From an uncultured Lachnospiraceae bacterium (GTDB lineage Bacteria > Bacillota > Clostridia > Lachnospirales > Lachnospiraceae): a stretch of 26,168 nucleotides of DNA. A program made the translations under genes and the position numbers. Below, piece after piece: positions 1 to 8,717 of this stretch. The DNA lies in assembly GCA_910589635.1 (NCBI GenBank), contig CAJUTD010000016.1, forward strand, positions 1-26,168, in the 5' to 3' direction. A model generated the notes under the pieces. It was given only the letters and a program-made list of their open reading frames with translations, did not search any database and had not been told where the DNA came from. The stretch's first letter is position 1, and the number at the start of each line of letters is the position of its first letter.

Positions 1-804
1 GTATATGGGCTTTTAGGGGTCAATGGCGCAGGCAAAACGACGCTGATGCGTATGTTGTGCACGCTGCTTTTGCCTACGAGTGGTACAATTACCTATAATG
101 GTAAAAATATTTTTAAAATGGATGGCGAATACCGCAAACGGTTGGGCTATTTGCCGCAGGAGTTTGGCTTTTACCCTGAGTTTACGGTAGAGGATTACCT
201 TTTGTATATTGCCTCGATCAAGGGGATTCGCCCGGCTGTTGCCCGAAAACGCGTGAAGCAGCTAATTTCTAAAGTCGGTCTTTCCAAAGCGGCGGACAAA
301 AAAATGAAAAAATTATCCGGGGGTATGAAACGCCGCGCCGGGGTCGCGCAGGCGATGCTGAATGATCCTGAGATTTTGGTTCTTGACGAGCCGACAGCAG
401 GACTTGATCCTAATGAGAGGATTCGTTTCCGCAATTTAATCAGTGAGCTCTCCGAGGAACGCTTGGTGCTTCTGTCTACGCACATTGTTTCTGACATTGA
501 ATATATTGCCAATGAAATTTGGCTTATGAAAGACGGCTCGCTTATGCACAAGGGTACGGCGGATGAGATCATAAATTCTATGCCGGAACAGGTCTGGCAG
601 TGTTTTGTGGAGAAAAATATGGTGTCTGAATATATGAAGAAATACAAGATATCCAATATGAAGGCGGAGCCGCAGGGGGTGGAGCTTAGGATTATCGCTG
701 GAGAGAAGCCGTCTGAAAACGCCACAAGCACGAACGCGTCCTTGGAAGACGTATTTTTATACTATTTTGGAGAGAAAGCGGGTGATGAAGATGCTGCAAT
801 TTGA
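1..804 (+). CDS. ABC transporter ATP-binding protein (5' end outside window)
   Basis: ATPase subunit of an ABC exporter. It hydrolyses ATP at the inner face of the membrane to drive the permease encoded next. The frame is open from base 1, before the first ATG at 46, and the Walker A motif GVNGAGKTT is encoded at bases 19-45, so the gene is cut by the window edge and lacks only a short N-terminus. The signature motif LSGGMKRR, Walker B with catalytic Glu (LVLDEP), the D-loop and the switch His (LLSTHIVSD) are all present. The C-terminal roughly 80 residues are an accessory region typical of ABC-2-type exporters. Its end overlaps the start of the permease gene by about 20 bp, so the two are translationally coupled. 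The substrate cannot be read from the sequence; lantibiotic-immunity or drug exporters have this build. Confidence 0.95.
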   Translation, partial: VYGLLGVNGAGKTTLMRMLCTLLLPTSGTITYNGKNIFKMDGEYRKRLGYLPQEFGFYPEFTVEDYLLYIASIKGIRPAVARKRVKQLISKVGLSKAADKKMKKLSGGMKRRAGVAQAMLNDPEILVLDEPTAGLDPNERIRFRNLISELSEERLVLLSTHIVSDIEYIANEIWLMKDGSLMHKGTADEIINSMPEQVWQCFVEKNMVSEYMKKYKISNMKAEPQGVELRIIAGEKPSENATSTNASLEDVFLYYFGEKAGDEDAAI

Positions 805-2002
805 AATTAAAAAGGTTTTCTGCAAAGTTAAAAACCAAATGGCGGTTGCGCTGCTTTTGGTTATTCTTATTGCCGTGAGTATGCTGACTATGAACCGGGT
901 GGAGTATGTTGACAGTAATGGAAACCATATCAGTGGCATGATGGGTGCAAGAAGCCTGCGGGCAGAGAAAAATAAGTGGAAAGGTGAGATTACAGAAGAC
1001 GTTCTGGAGGCAGTTGTCAGGGAAAAGGATGCCATCAATCATTCGCCGGAGTCCCGATCGGATAATATAGAGGAGCTTGATAAGGCTTATGCCAAGACAC
1101 AAGGGTTTTCAGGAATCGCAGAGCTTATCAACAATGCCTTCAGTGAGTGGCGGGACTATGATCACTTCGCCATTGACAATGTTTCGGCCGAGGAGGCTAA
1201 AAGCGTTTATGCGAGAAGGATTTCCAACCTCAAACAATTCCTCGATTCGGGGGAGGAGACGTTCTCGGATTCTGAAAAAAAATATTTGATAAAGAAATAT
1301 GAGGAATTAGAAACGCCATTTTATTATGAATATACAGACGGATGGAGCGCGCTGCTGCAAAATATCTCGACATTTATCCTGGTGTTGGCATTGATTATCG
1401 GTTTTCTCGTGTCAGGCATATTTTCCAGCGAGTTTCAGACGAAGGCGGACGCTATCTTCTTTTCAGCTAAATTGGGCAGAAATCGTGCGGTTTTGTCCAA
1501 AATGGGCGCTGGTTTTTTGATTACTACGGTCTTTTACGTTGTTTTTGTGTTGCTGTATACGTTGGTGGTGCTGCTGGCATTGGGGGCGGATGGAGCAAAC
1601 TGCCCGATTCAGATGGATATGTGGCGCAGTGTCTATAATGTTACTTTTTTGCAGGCCTATCTGCTGATTGTGGCGGGCGGTTATGTCGGCACATTATTTG
1701 CAGCAACGCTTTCCATGCTTGCCTCGGCAATCACGCGTTCTACAGCAACGGCGATTATCGTGCCATTCATTGTGTTATGTGCGTTTCCATTTTTGAGCAG
1801 GGTTATCACCTTGCCGGGGATTTGCTCTTTTTTCCCAGACCAACTGCTGGAAGTCTATATCACGATGAAAGATTGCGTGCTCGTGGAGTTGGGCGGAAAA
1901 GTAGTGGACGTGGTGTCTGTAATTATTCCTGTTTATGCAGCAGTCTGTTTACTGCTGGAGCCAATATTGTACAGGGTCTATAAAAAAGCGCAAGTATCTT
2001 GA
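785..2002 (+). CDS. ABC-2 type transporter permease
   Basis: Membrane subunit partnering the upstream ATPase, about 405 residues. One hydrophobic segment lies near the N-terminus (around VALLLVILIAVSML). A long soluble, probably extracytoplasmic segment follows (roughly residues 40-195), then five or so membrane spans to the C-terminus. This one-span, large-loop, multi-span plan is typical of ABC-2 permeases. I chose ATG 785 because GGAGAG at 769-774 sits about 10 nt upstream. A TTG at 767 and an ATG at 791 are in the same frame and remain possible. The gene overlaps the ATPase gene by 20 bp. No substrate is evident. Confidence 0.88.
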   Translation: MKMLQFEIKKVFCKVKNQMAVALLLVILIAVSMLTMNRVEYVDSNGNHISGMMGARSLRAEKNKWKGEITEDVLEAVVREKDAINHSPESRSDNIEELDKAYAKTQGFSGIAELINNAFSEWRDYDHFAIDNVSAEEAKSVYARRISNLKQFLDSGEETFSDSEKKYLIKKYEELETPFYYEYTDGWSALLQNISTFILVLALIIGFLVSGIFSSEFQTKADAIFFSAKLGRNRAVLSKMGAGFLITTVFYVVFVLLYTLVVLLALGADGANCPIQMDMWRSVYNVTFLQAYLLIVAGGYVGTLFAATLSMLASAITRSTATAIIVPFIVLCAFPFLSRVITLPGICSFFPDQLLEVYITMKDCVLVELGGKVVDVVSVIIPVYAAVCLLLEPILYRVYKKAQVS

Positions 2003-2013
2003 TTGTGCGCTTT
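1985..2013 (+). terminator. Possible weak terminator after the ABC pair
   Basis: Perfect 8-bp inverted repeat AAAGCGCA / TGCGCTTT with a 13-nt loop, spanning the permease stop codon. The T-run after it is poor (TTTGT), so termination would be weak. Confidence 0.3.
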
Positions 2014-2108
2014 GTATGGCAAGAAAGATTTGGCGGTGTAGAACAGTTCATAATCTATACGCCATAAAATATACCTTAAATTTCTTCTATAACCTTAAAA
2101 GAGTATTC

Positions 2109-2137
2109 TTTCGTTGTGCAGGCGCGGGAACTATAAT
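2109..2137 (+). promoter_or_regulatory. Candidate promoter of the arabinofuranosidase gene
   Basis: A perfect -10 TATAAT lies at 2132-2137, about 60 bp before the start codon. At 17-bp spacing the -35 position reads TTTCGT, which is poor, so the promoter may depend on an activator, as is common for glycan-use genes. No clear operator palindrome was found in 2003-2196. Confidence 0.38.
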
Positions 2138-2196
2138 TAATATTACTTGTACGAGGAAGGGAGCAATCCTGGACAGCAAAGGAAAGGAGAAGGTAT

Positions 2197-5100
2197 ATGA
2201 AATTAGGGAAATTGCGCGGCGTGGCGAGCCTGTTGCTGGCGGGGGCATTGATATTTACTTCTGTCTCTGTGCCGCAGACGCCGTCAGTCGTAATGGCAGC
2301 AGAAGAGGGGGAAATATTAGGGACGGCGGATAGATGGCAGAATGTCGATAATCCGACCCTGCGAGATTATGCGACGCCATCCGTAAATTACGTCGGATAT
2401 GAAATGGGAGCGGATAATTTTGCCGATGAGAACATGAATTCATTTTGGAATGCACATGGCGATACGGCCATTGCCTCTCGTCCTCAGTGGATGAAATATG
2501 ATTTTGGCGGGCGTAAAGCGACATTGTCCGGCATGACGATTCGATTTTATGATGATGGCAGCGGTGTATTTACACCAACGGGTATCAAGGCAGAGTATAA
2601 GAATAATGCTGGGAACTGGACAGAAATTGCCAGGAAAGGCACATGGGAAATGCAGGGAAATGTAACGAAGACGTATGAATTTGACACAGAAGTCACCACA
2701 TCGGCAATTCGTGTGACAATGATACATACAAATAATCAGCCGGTTGCAGTATATGACTGGAACTTGCTGGGGGAAATACCGGCAGACTTTCCGAAACCGA
2801 GTGTGGTGACGCCCGAGGATGCCAGTCCAGATTTGGCGCTGCCGGATGCAGCGGTCTATGCGGTGCCCAGCGCCCATTATACCTCATCCTGGGAGACGGT
2901 CAATGGTATCAATAATGAGAATTTTGACCCGCCACAGTCAAGTGCCGGAAATGGAAAAGGCTGGGGGAACTGGGGAGAACCTGGCCTTAAAATGGGAGAT
3001 GAATGTTGGATTCAGTATGATTGGGAGGAGGCGGTGACTACCAAGACTTTCCAGGTCTACTGGTATGGCAGTGAGGCGGGGATGAAGGTTCCCTCTAATG
3101 TCAGGTTCCAGTATAAGGATGCGTCTGGAACGTGGAAGGACGCAGTCATAAAGTCCCATAAGAAGAACTATTTAAAATATGACAGGTACAACCAGATTTC
3201 AATTGAGGAAATTAACACGAAATGCATTCGTATGTATATGACGGTTGCCGGAGATTCTCTCGGTGTGTACCGCTGGAAAGTTTATTCCGATGTCAGCGAT
3301 GAATTTATTGTGTCGGCGGCAGCGAACTCGCTGGAAATTCCCGAAGTGAAAAATGGAAGGGTGGCAAGCCGTATCCGCACGAAATTGACGCTTCCATCCA
3401 AGGCGATGAATGACAAGGTAAATGTTTCCTGGAAGAGCAAGAATCCAGGGGTAGTTGCCGATAATGGAACAATCACACCGCCTTCTGAGAATACGAAGGT
3501 CGTTCTGACGGCGACTTGCAGCAAGGCGGATAAGCCTGCGGTTAAGATGGACAAAGACATTGAGATTATGATTTTGTCGGATAAAGTGACAGAATATGCG
3601 ATGACGATTGACCGCACTAAGAAGGGTGTGGATATCAGCCAGGAACTATACGGCGTCTTTTATGAGGACATTAACAGTTCGGCAGACGGTGGGCTTTCCG
3701 CGGAACTGGTGAAAAATAATTCCTTTGAAAACTACCAGAATCTGCATGAGAGCACAGCGCCGGAAGTGAAGGGAGACCAGAAATCCTGGAAGCTTCACTG
3801 GGACAGCAGTAATGCGGCTAATTTTGTGGTAGAGCGCACAGATGGCTTGAACGAAAATAATAAGAATTATGCTAAGATTACCGGCAGCCAGACCTTGTCC
3901 AACCATGGATTTGTGGGCAGAGCTTCTCTCGATCAATCAGCGATGGGCATCCGTAATGGCGTCAAGTATGATTTTTCTATGTATATGAAAGCGGCCAGTT
4001 CTTATGCGGGAACGGTCAAAGTAAAAGTTGTGGACGATGCGGGAACAGCGCTTACCAACGAAGCAGCGCTGACCTTAAAGAAAGACGGCACCTGGCAGAA
4101 GGTTTCGGCGTCCCTGACCGGCAATACACAGAAGCTTGGCACGTTAGTGCTGACCTTTGAAGGGGCAGGAGCAGCGGATGCAATGTATATTGACATGGTA
4201 TCCCTGATTCCGACCGACGGTTATGGGTATGGTAATAAGAATTATTCCTACGGCGCAGGCCTGAGAAAGGATCTGGTGGAGAAGTTAAAGCAGTTGAAAC
4301 CGGGCTTTATCCGTTTTCCTGGCGGCTGTGTTGTCGAGGGAAGCTATGGAACCGACGGCTATTATAACTGGGAAGATTCTGTAGGTCCATTGGAACAGAG
4401 AAGGGCAATCGGGAGTTATTGGGGAAGCCCATGGAAATCTGTGAATTATGGGACAGGGCAAGATAATTATGGATATATGATGTCCTATCAGTTTGGTTAT
4501 CATGAGATTCTTACACTCTGCGAAGACTTGGGCGCGCAGGCATTTCCGATTCTCAGCGCTGGTATTTTCTGCCAGTTTACAGAGTCGTCGTCCGCTTCTG
4601 TCAGCGGAGAACAGCTAAAGCCGTTTGCTGACCATGCGACCCATCTGATCGATTATTGCTGGGGTGACCCTAATAGTTCAGACGCAACGCAGGCTTTATG
4701 GGCTAAGAAACGTGTACAGAATGGGCACGAGAAACCGTTTGATTTGAATTATCTTGGCATTGGCAATGAGAACTGGGAGGAGCCGAACAAAGGCATTTCC
4801 TATTATGCAAACTTTAAATGGATCAAAGAATATGTTGAGAAATATGTAAAAGAGCATTATCCGAATAGGAAGATTACCTTGATTTCCTCCACCGGCCCAT
4901 ACTATCAGGGCGGACAGAATACGAGTGCATGGAATTGGGCAAATACGGAAATGCCGGGAGAAACGCTGGTAGATGAGCATTATTATATCAATTATACAGG
5001 AGATGGCGACAACACGCTCTTGAATTCAGATTATATTTATGACAACTACAAACGGCTGAACGAGGGCGGTAGCAATGTATTTGTCGGCGAGTATGCAGGC

Positions 5101-6390
5101 CATCTTACTACCACCAAGGAGAACGTGCTTGATACGGCAATCAGTGAGGCGGCTTACATGACCGGACTTGAGCGTAACGGAGATATTGTCCGCCATGCTT
5201 CTTACGCGCCGCTCTTTGAGCGCGAAGGATGCCGCGACTGGGATTACAACTTGATTAAGTTTAATGCTTTTGACAGTTACGGTACTCCGAGTTACTATGT
5301 ACAGACCATGTACTCTAACAATTATGGCAAACGTATTATTGACACGACATTGGAGGAGTACAATCACAATACGTCTGTTTTTGATAAGAAACCGGGACAT
5401 CAGACCGACTTATATTATGTGACTTCCGAGGATGATTATTATCTTTACACCAAGCTGGTAAACCATGCGGATTACTCGAAAGAGATTACGCTGAATTATC
5501 CGGGGATCAAGGATGGTTCGCAAGTGGAATTGATTTGTTTGTCCGGCAATGCTATGGATATGAACACGATGGAGAATCAGACCAAGGTTGCGCCGGTTAC
5601 AACAAAGAAAACGCTCAGCGGCGGGCAAATGACGTACGAAGTGCCGGCAATGTCGCTCACCGTTGTCAAGGTGAACCATACGAAGAAGCCGGAAGAGAAG
5701 CCGGTAGTGACTACGGTTGATAAAAAGGCACTCAATGCTTCTGTTGCCACGGCAAAGACAAAGAAACAGATTGACTATACGACGGCAACCTGGAAGAAAT
5801 TTAAAGCTGCACTGACAGCGGCACAAAATGCTGCCAAGAATACCAAGGCAACGCAGACACAGGTGGATACGGCGAAGAGGAACCTCGATACCGCAGTGAG
5901 AGGGCTTGTAAAGCTGAAAGCTTCTTCTACCAAGAAGGCAGATTTGGGAGTGGGTGAGACATACTCCGTAAAGACGAAGAACTGCACGTATCTGAGCTCC
6001 AACACGAAGATTGCCACTGTGAGTTCAAAGGGCGCAGTGAAAGCGAAGAAGACAGGTTCCGTTACAGTTAAGGCTATCCCTAAGACGGGAAACAAGGCTA
6101 AAGTATTTAAGATTACTGTCAAAAAAGCGCCTAAGAAAATTTCCAAGGTCATCTTCAATAAGAAAGCGGTGAAGAAGAAAAAAATCACATTGAAGAAAGG
6201 GAAGTCTGGAACATTTAAAGTGACGCTGCCCAAGGGCACGGCGGGCAGGATCACTTATACTTCTTCCAAGAAGAAGATTGCCACGGTATCTTCATCCGGT
6301 AAAGTGAAAGCGAAAAAGAAAGGAACGACGACGATTACAATTAAGACGTTTAATAAGAAGAGTGTAAAGATTAAACTTACTGTCAAATAA
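2197..6390 (+). CDS. Secreted multidomain GH51-type alpha-L-arabinofuranosidase
   Basis: Extracellular enzyme predicted to remove arabinofuranosyl side chains from plant polysaccharides (arabinoxylan, arabinan). It has 1397 residues, against about 500 for bare GH51 enzymes. Order: signal peptide 1-35 (cleavage after VVMAA); two F5/8 type C (CBM32-like) domains at about 40-192 and 207-365; an atrophied bacterial Ig-like domain at about 368-460; the catalytic region at about 470-1155 with a CBM4/9-like jelly-roll insert near 530-670; a FIVAR-like helical segment at about 1172-1236; two Lys-rich Big_2 domains to the C-terminus. The catalytic region opens with GVFYEDINSSADGG, a GH51 hallmark. The likely acid/base is Glu858 in GNENWEE and the likely nucleophile is Glu965 in VGEYAGH. 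AGGAGA precedes the ATG. No LPXTG anchor is present; the basic Big_2 tail may bind the wall by charge. It appears monocistronic. Confidence 0.9.
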   Translation: MKLGKLRGVASLLLAGALIFTSVSVPQTPSVVMAAEEGEILGTADRWQNVDNPTLRDYATPSVNYVGYEMGADNFADENMNSFWNAHGDTAIASRPQWMKYDFGGRKATLSGMTIRFYDDGSGVFTPTGIKAEYKNNAGNWTEIARKGTWEMQGNVTKTYEFDTEVTTSAIRVTMIHTNNQPVAVYDWNLLGEIPADFPKPSVVTPEDASPDLALPDAAVYAVPSAHYTSSWETVNGINNENFDPPQSSAGNGKGWGNWGEPGLKMGDECWIQYDWEEAVTTKTFQVYWYGSEAGMKVPSNVRFQYKDASGTWKDAVIKSHKKNYLKYDRYNQISIEEINTKCIRMYMTVAGDSLGVYRWKVYSDVSDEFIVSAAANSLEIPEVKNGRVASRIRTKLTLPSKAMNDKVNVSWKSKNPGVVADNGTITPPSENTKVVLTATCSKADKPAVKMDKDIEIMILSDKVTEYAMTIDRTKKGVDISQELYGVFYEDINSSADGGLSAELVKNNSFENYQNLHESTAPEVKGDQKSWKLHWDSSNAANFVVERTDGLNENNKNYAKITGSQTLSNHGFVGRASLDQSAMGIRNGVKYDFSMYMKAASSYAGTVKVKVVDDAGTALTNEAALTLKKDGTWQKVSASLTGNTQKLGTLVLTFEGAGAADAMYIDMVSLIPTDGYGYGNKNYSYGAGLRKDLVEKLKQLKPGFIRFPGGCVVEGSYGTDGYYNWEDSVGPLEQRRAIGSYWGSPWKSVNYGTGQDNYGYMMSYQFGYHEILTLCEDLGAQAFPILSAGIFCQFTESSSASVSGEQLKPFADHATHLIDYCWGDPNSSDATQALWAKKRVQNGHEKPFDLNYLGIGNENWEEPNKGISYYANFKWIKEYVEKYVKEHYPNRKITLISSTGPYYQGGQNTSAWNWANTEMPGETLVDEHYYINYTGDGDNTLLNSDYIYDNYKRLNEGGSNVFVGEYAGHLTTTKENVLDTAISEAAYMTGLERNGDIVRHASYAPLFEREGCRDWDYNLIKFNAFDSYGTPSYYVQTMYSNNYGKRIIDTTLEEYNHNTSVFDKKPGHQTDLYYVTSEDDYYLYTKLVNHADYSKEITLNYPGIKDGSQVELICLSGNAMDMNTMENQTKVAPVTTKKTLSGGQMTYEVPAMSLTVVKVNHTKKPEEKPVVTTVDKKALNASVATAKTKKQIDYTTATWKKFKAALTAAQNAAKNTKATQTQVDTAKRNLDTAVRGLVKLKASSTKKADLGVGETYSVKTKNCTYLSSNTKIATVSSKGAVKAKKTGSVTVKAIPKTGNKAKVFKITVKKAPKKISKVIFNKKAVKKKKITLKKGKSGTFKVTLPKGTAGRITYTSSKKKIATVSSSGKVKAKKKGTTTITIKTFNKKSVKIKLTVK

Positions 6391-6432
6391 ACGCGCACAG
6401 AAATTGTTATTATTGAAAAGGAGTTTGCAGCG

Positions 6433-6464
6433 GCGCCCCCGGCATTTAGCCGGGGGCGCTTTAT
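6433..6464 (+). terminator. Strong rho-independent terminator
   Basis: Perfect 11-bp GC-rich stem GCGCCCCCGGC / GCCGGGGGCGC with a 5-nt loop, followed by TTTATT. It separates the arabinofuranosidase gene from the fatty-acid operon. Confidence 0.92.
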
Positions 6465-6594
6465 TCCCGCGAGCAATGCGCCCACAGGGCACTTAGGAAA
6501 ATAGGCATGCTTGCATGAATATTTGACTGATAATAAAAAATTTATAAAAAAGGAACGCTTCTGGAACTCAATAGGCAATTTTTGGGAACACTTA

Positions 6595-6611
6595 TTGGTA
6601 TATAATACCAA
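6595..6611. promoter_or_regulatory. Palindromic operator over the -10 element of the fatty-acid operon
   Basis: TTGGTAT-ATA-ATACCAA is a perfect 7-bp inverted repeat (17 bp in all). Its centre contains a consensus -10 TATAAT (6601-6606), about 55 bp before acpP. The -35 position at 17-bp spacing is only ATTTTT. A repressor bound here would block the promoter. Size and symmetry recall the 17-bp FapR sites of Bacillus and the FabT sites of streptococci, but the sequence is not identical to either consensus and neither regulator is encoded in the window. The promoter call is an inference. Confidence 0.55.
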
Positions 6612-6660
6612 CGACAAACGGCGCTTGACCGTTGAAAAAAATGATTGGAGGCATTTGATT

Positions 6661-6882
6661 ATGTACTTTGACGCTATTGCAAAAATTGTTTCGGAACGTA
6701 CCGGATGTGATGTGGCGGCTGTTAAGCCGGAGAGCAAGTTTTCTGATTTAGGCATTGACTCTCTTGATACTGTGGAACTTCTGATGGAGCTGGAAGACGA
6801 AATCGGCATTGAGATTGATTTGGATGAGAAAATTGAAACGATCAATGATTTGGATGAATTTATCCAGAAGAAACAGGGTTAA
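6661..6882 (+). CDS. acpP: Acyl carrier protein
   Basis: Small acidic carrier that holds growing acyl chains on a 4'-phosphopantetheine arm during type II fatty acid synthesis. It has 73 residues, the usual size. The modification motif is GIDSLDTVEL, with the Ser that receives the prosthetic group. The frame is open further upstream, but ATG 6661 with GGAGG at 6647-6651 gives the standard ACP N-terminus. First gene of the fab/acc operon, 3 bp before fabK. Confidence 0.96.
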   Translation: MYFDAIAKIVSERTGCDVAAVKPESKFSDLGIDSLDTVELLMELEDEIGIEIDLDEKIETINDLDEFIQKKQG

Positions 6883-6885
6883 ATT

Positions 6886-7830
6886 ATGATTAAGTCAGAG
6901 ATTTGTGAAATTCTGGGTATTCAATATCCGGTATTTCAGGGCGGAATGGCTTGGATTGCTGACGGTAAATTGGCTGCTGCTGCATCAGAAGGCGGCGGTC
7001 TTGGCATTATCGCAGCGGGAAATGCCCCGGGCGAATATGTCAGGGAGCAGGTGAGGATTGCCAAGTCGCTTACCGAAAAGCCCATAGGAGTAAATATTAT
7101 GCTGCTGAGTCCTTTTGCGGATGAGGTTGCGCAAGTTGTAATAGATGAGGGTGTAAAAGTTGTCACGACTGGTGCTGGAAATCCCTCAAAATATATGGAA
7201 TCATGGAAAGAAGCCGGCATTAAAGTTATTCCAGTTGTGGCTTCCGTTGCACTGGCAAAGTTGATGACGCGTCTGGGTGCTTCCGCCCTCATTGCCGAAG
7301 GCGGAGAGAGTGGAGGACATGTGGGAGAATTGACGACCATGGTGCTGGTTCCCCAAATCTGCGATGCGACTACCTTGCCGGTCATTGCAGCAGGAGGCAT
7401 TGCTGATGGCAGAGGCGTTGCGGCGGCATTTATGCTGGGCGCGTGCGGCGTGCAGATGGGAACGCGTTTCCTGAGCGCTGAGGAGTGCTCTATTCATCCT
7501 GCATACAAGGAAAAAATTATCAAGGCAAAGGATCTTTGCACGATGGTAACCGGCAAGAGGTTAGGGCATCCCGTACGCAGCCTGCGCACACAATTTGCCA
7601 GGGATTACTCCAAAGCGGAATACGGCGGTATGCCGGATGAAGAGTTAGAAGCGCTTGGAGGAGGCGCGTTGCGCCTTGCTGTGCAGGAGGGAGACAACAA
7701 GAAGGGATGTTTTCTTTCCGGTCAGATTGCCGCATTGGTGAAAAAAGAACAGCCGGCGGCAGATATTATTAAGGAAGTAATGGAGGAGGCAGAGCCGATC
7801 CTTCTGAGGGCGCCACAATGGGTAAAATAG
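6886..7830 (+). CDS. fabK: Enoyl-ACP reductase II (FMN-dependent)
   Basis: Catalyses the last reduction of each elongation cycle, trans-2-enoyl-ACP to acyl-ACP, using NAD(P)H and FMN. It is a TIM-barrel of the nitronate monooxygenase superfamily, 314 residues as in known FabK. N-terminal PVFQGGMAWIAD, the FMN/phosphate loops (AAGGIADG, GVQMGTRF) and the catalytic His145 in GGHVGE are visible. It replaces the unrelated FabI, which is absent here; FabK enzymes are insensitive to triclosan. It lies between acpP and fabD, and its last 13 bp overlap fabD. Confidence 0.95.
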   Translation: MIKSEICEILGIQYPVFQGGMAWIADGKLAAAASEGGGLGIIAAGNAPGEYVREQVRIAKSLTEKPIGVNIMLLSPFADEVAQVVIDEGVKVVTTGAGNPSKYMESWKEAGIKVIPVVASVALAKLMTRLGASALIAEGGESGGHVGELTTMVLVPQICDATTLPVIAAGGIADGRGVAAAFMLGACGVQMGTRFLSAEECSIHPAYKEKIIKAKDLCTMVTGKRLGHPVRSLRTQFARDYSKAEYGGMPDEELEALGGGALRLAVQEGDNKKGCFLSGQIAALVKKEQPAADIIKEVMEEAEPILLRAPQWVK

Positions 7831-8717
7831 CATTCGTATTTTCGGGGCAGGGAGATCAATCTCCTGGAATGGGCAAGGAAATTGCAGAGAAATACTCTGC
7901 CGCATCATCCGTATATGAGATGTGCGATCGTTTGCGCCCCGGTACATCTTCCCAATGCTTTGACGGCACGGAAGAAGAATTAAAAGAAACGAAGAATACA
8001 CAGCCTTGCCTGTTTGCTTATGAATTAGCGGCAGCCAAGGTTTTGGCAGATAAAGGAATCCGCCCCTGCGCTGTCGCGGGCTTCTCACTCGGGGAAGTGA
8101 CAGCGGCTGTGGCGGCAGGTATATTTGACGATGAGACGGGATTTCGATTGGTGTGCAAACGTGGGGAGCTTATGCAGCGTGAGGCTGAGAAATTCGATAC
8201 TTCCATGGCGGCAGTTGTCAAACTGCCGACGGAACAGGTGCAGGAAATTTGTAGCAAATTCTCAGACATTTACCCGGTGAATTTCAATGCTCCTGGACAG
8301 GTCAGCGTATCGGGATTGTCGTCGCAGATGGCAGATTTCTCCGCAGAGGTGAGAGCAGCCAAAGGCAGAGCGATACCGCTTAAGGTTAAAGGGGCCTTCC
8401 ATTCTCCTTTTATGGAAGGAGCGGCGCAAGCGTTTGCTGAGGAGCTTGCGGGGGTAGAAAGAAGGGCGCCGCAGGTGACGCTCTATTCCAATATGACTTC
8501 CGAGCCTTATACGGACGACGTCGTGACATTGCTATCCAAGCAGATTTGCAGCCCGGTACAGTGGGAAAAAATAATATGCAACATGACGGCGCAAGGGATC
8601 GATACGTTTGTGGAGATTGGGCCTGGCAAGACATTGACAAATATTATCAAAAAGATTAATCCCCAGGTGACGGCGGTGACCGTGGCCGAATACTTAGCGG
8701 AGGCAGAATCATGTTAA
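7818..8717 (+). CDS. fabD: Malonyl-CoA:ACP transacylase
   Basis: Transfers malonyl from CoA to ACP, supplying the extender unit. It has 299 residues (E. coli FabD 309). The N-terminal oxyanion-loop motif SGQGDQSPGMG, nucleophile Ser90, the substrate Arg region (CKRGELMQ), catalytic His195 in GAFHSP and the NAPGQVSVSG segment are all present. The nucleophile elbow reads GFSLGE, whereas most FabD and polyketide AT domains have GHSLGE; the residue before the Ser is Phe89 instead of His. It overlaps fabK by 13 bp and fabG by 7 bp, so translation is coupled. Confidence 0.94.
   Translation: MGKIAFVFSGQGDQSPGMGKEIAEKYSAASSVYEMCDRLRPGTSSQCFDGTEEELKETKNTQPCLFAYELAAAKVLADKGIRPCAVAGFSLGEVTAAVAAGIFDDETGFRLVCKRGELMQREAEKFDTSMAAVVKLPTEQVQEICSKFSDIYPVNFNAPGQVSVSGLSSQMADFSAEVRAAKGRAIPLKVKGAFHSPFMEGAAQAFAEELAGVERRAPQVTLYSNMTSEPYTDDVVTLLSKQICSPVQWEKIICNMTAQGIDTFVEIGPGKTLTNIIKKINPQVTAVTVAEYLAEAESC

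Noticed and set aside
5930..6390. Tandem DNA repeat in the arabinofuranosidase tail
   Set aside because: The similarity is at protein level between two Big_2 domains rich in Lys codons; no exact long DNA repeat is present.
6511..6660. Open frame extending acpP upstream by 50 codons
   Set aside because: It crosses the palindromic promoter region, has no ribosome site, and the ACP family begins at the ATG at 6661.
5775..6845. Long minus-strand open frames opposite the arabinofuranosidase tail and acpP
   Set aside because: They mirror the Lys-rich Big_2 coding region, have no ribosome sites and cross a strong terminator.
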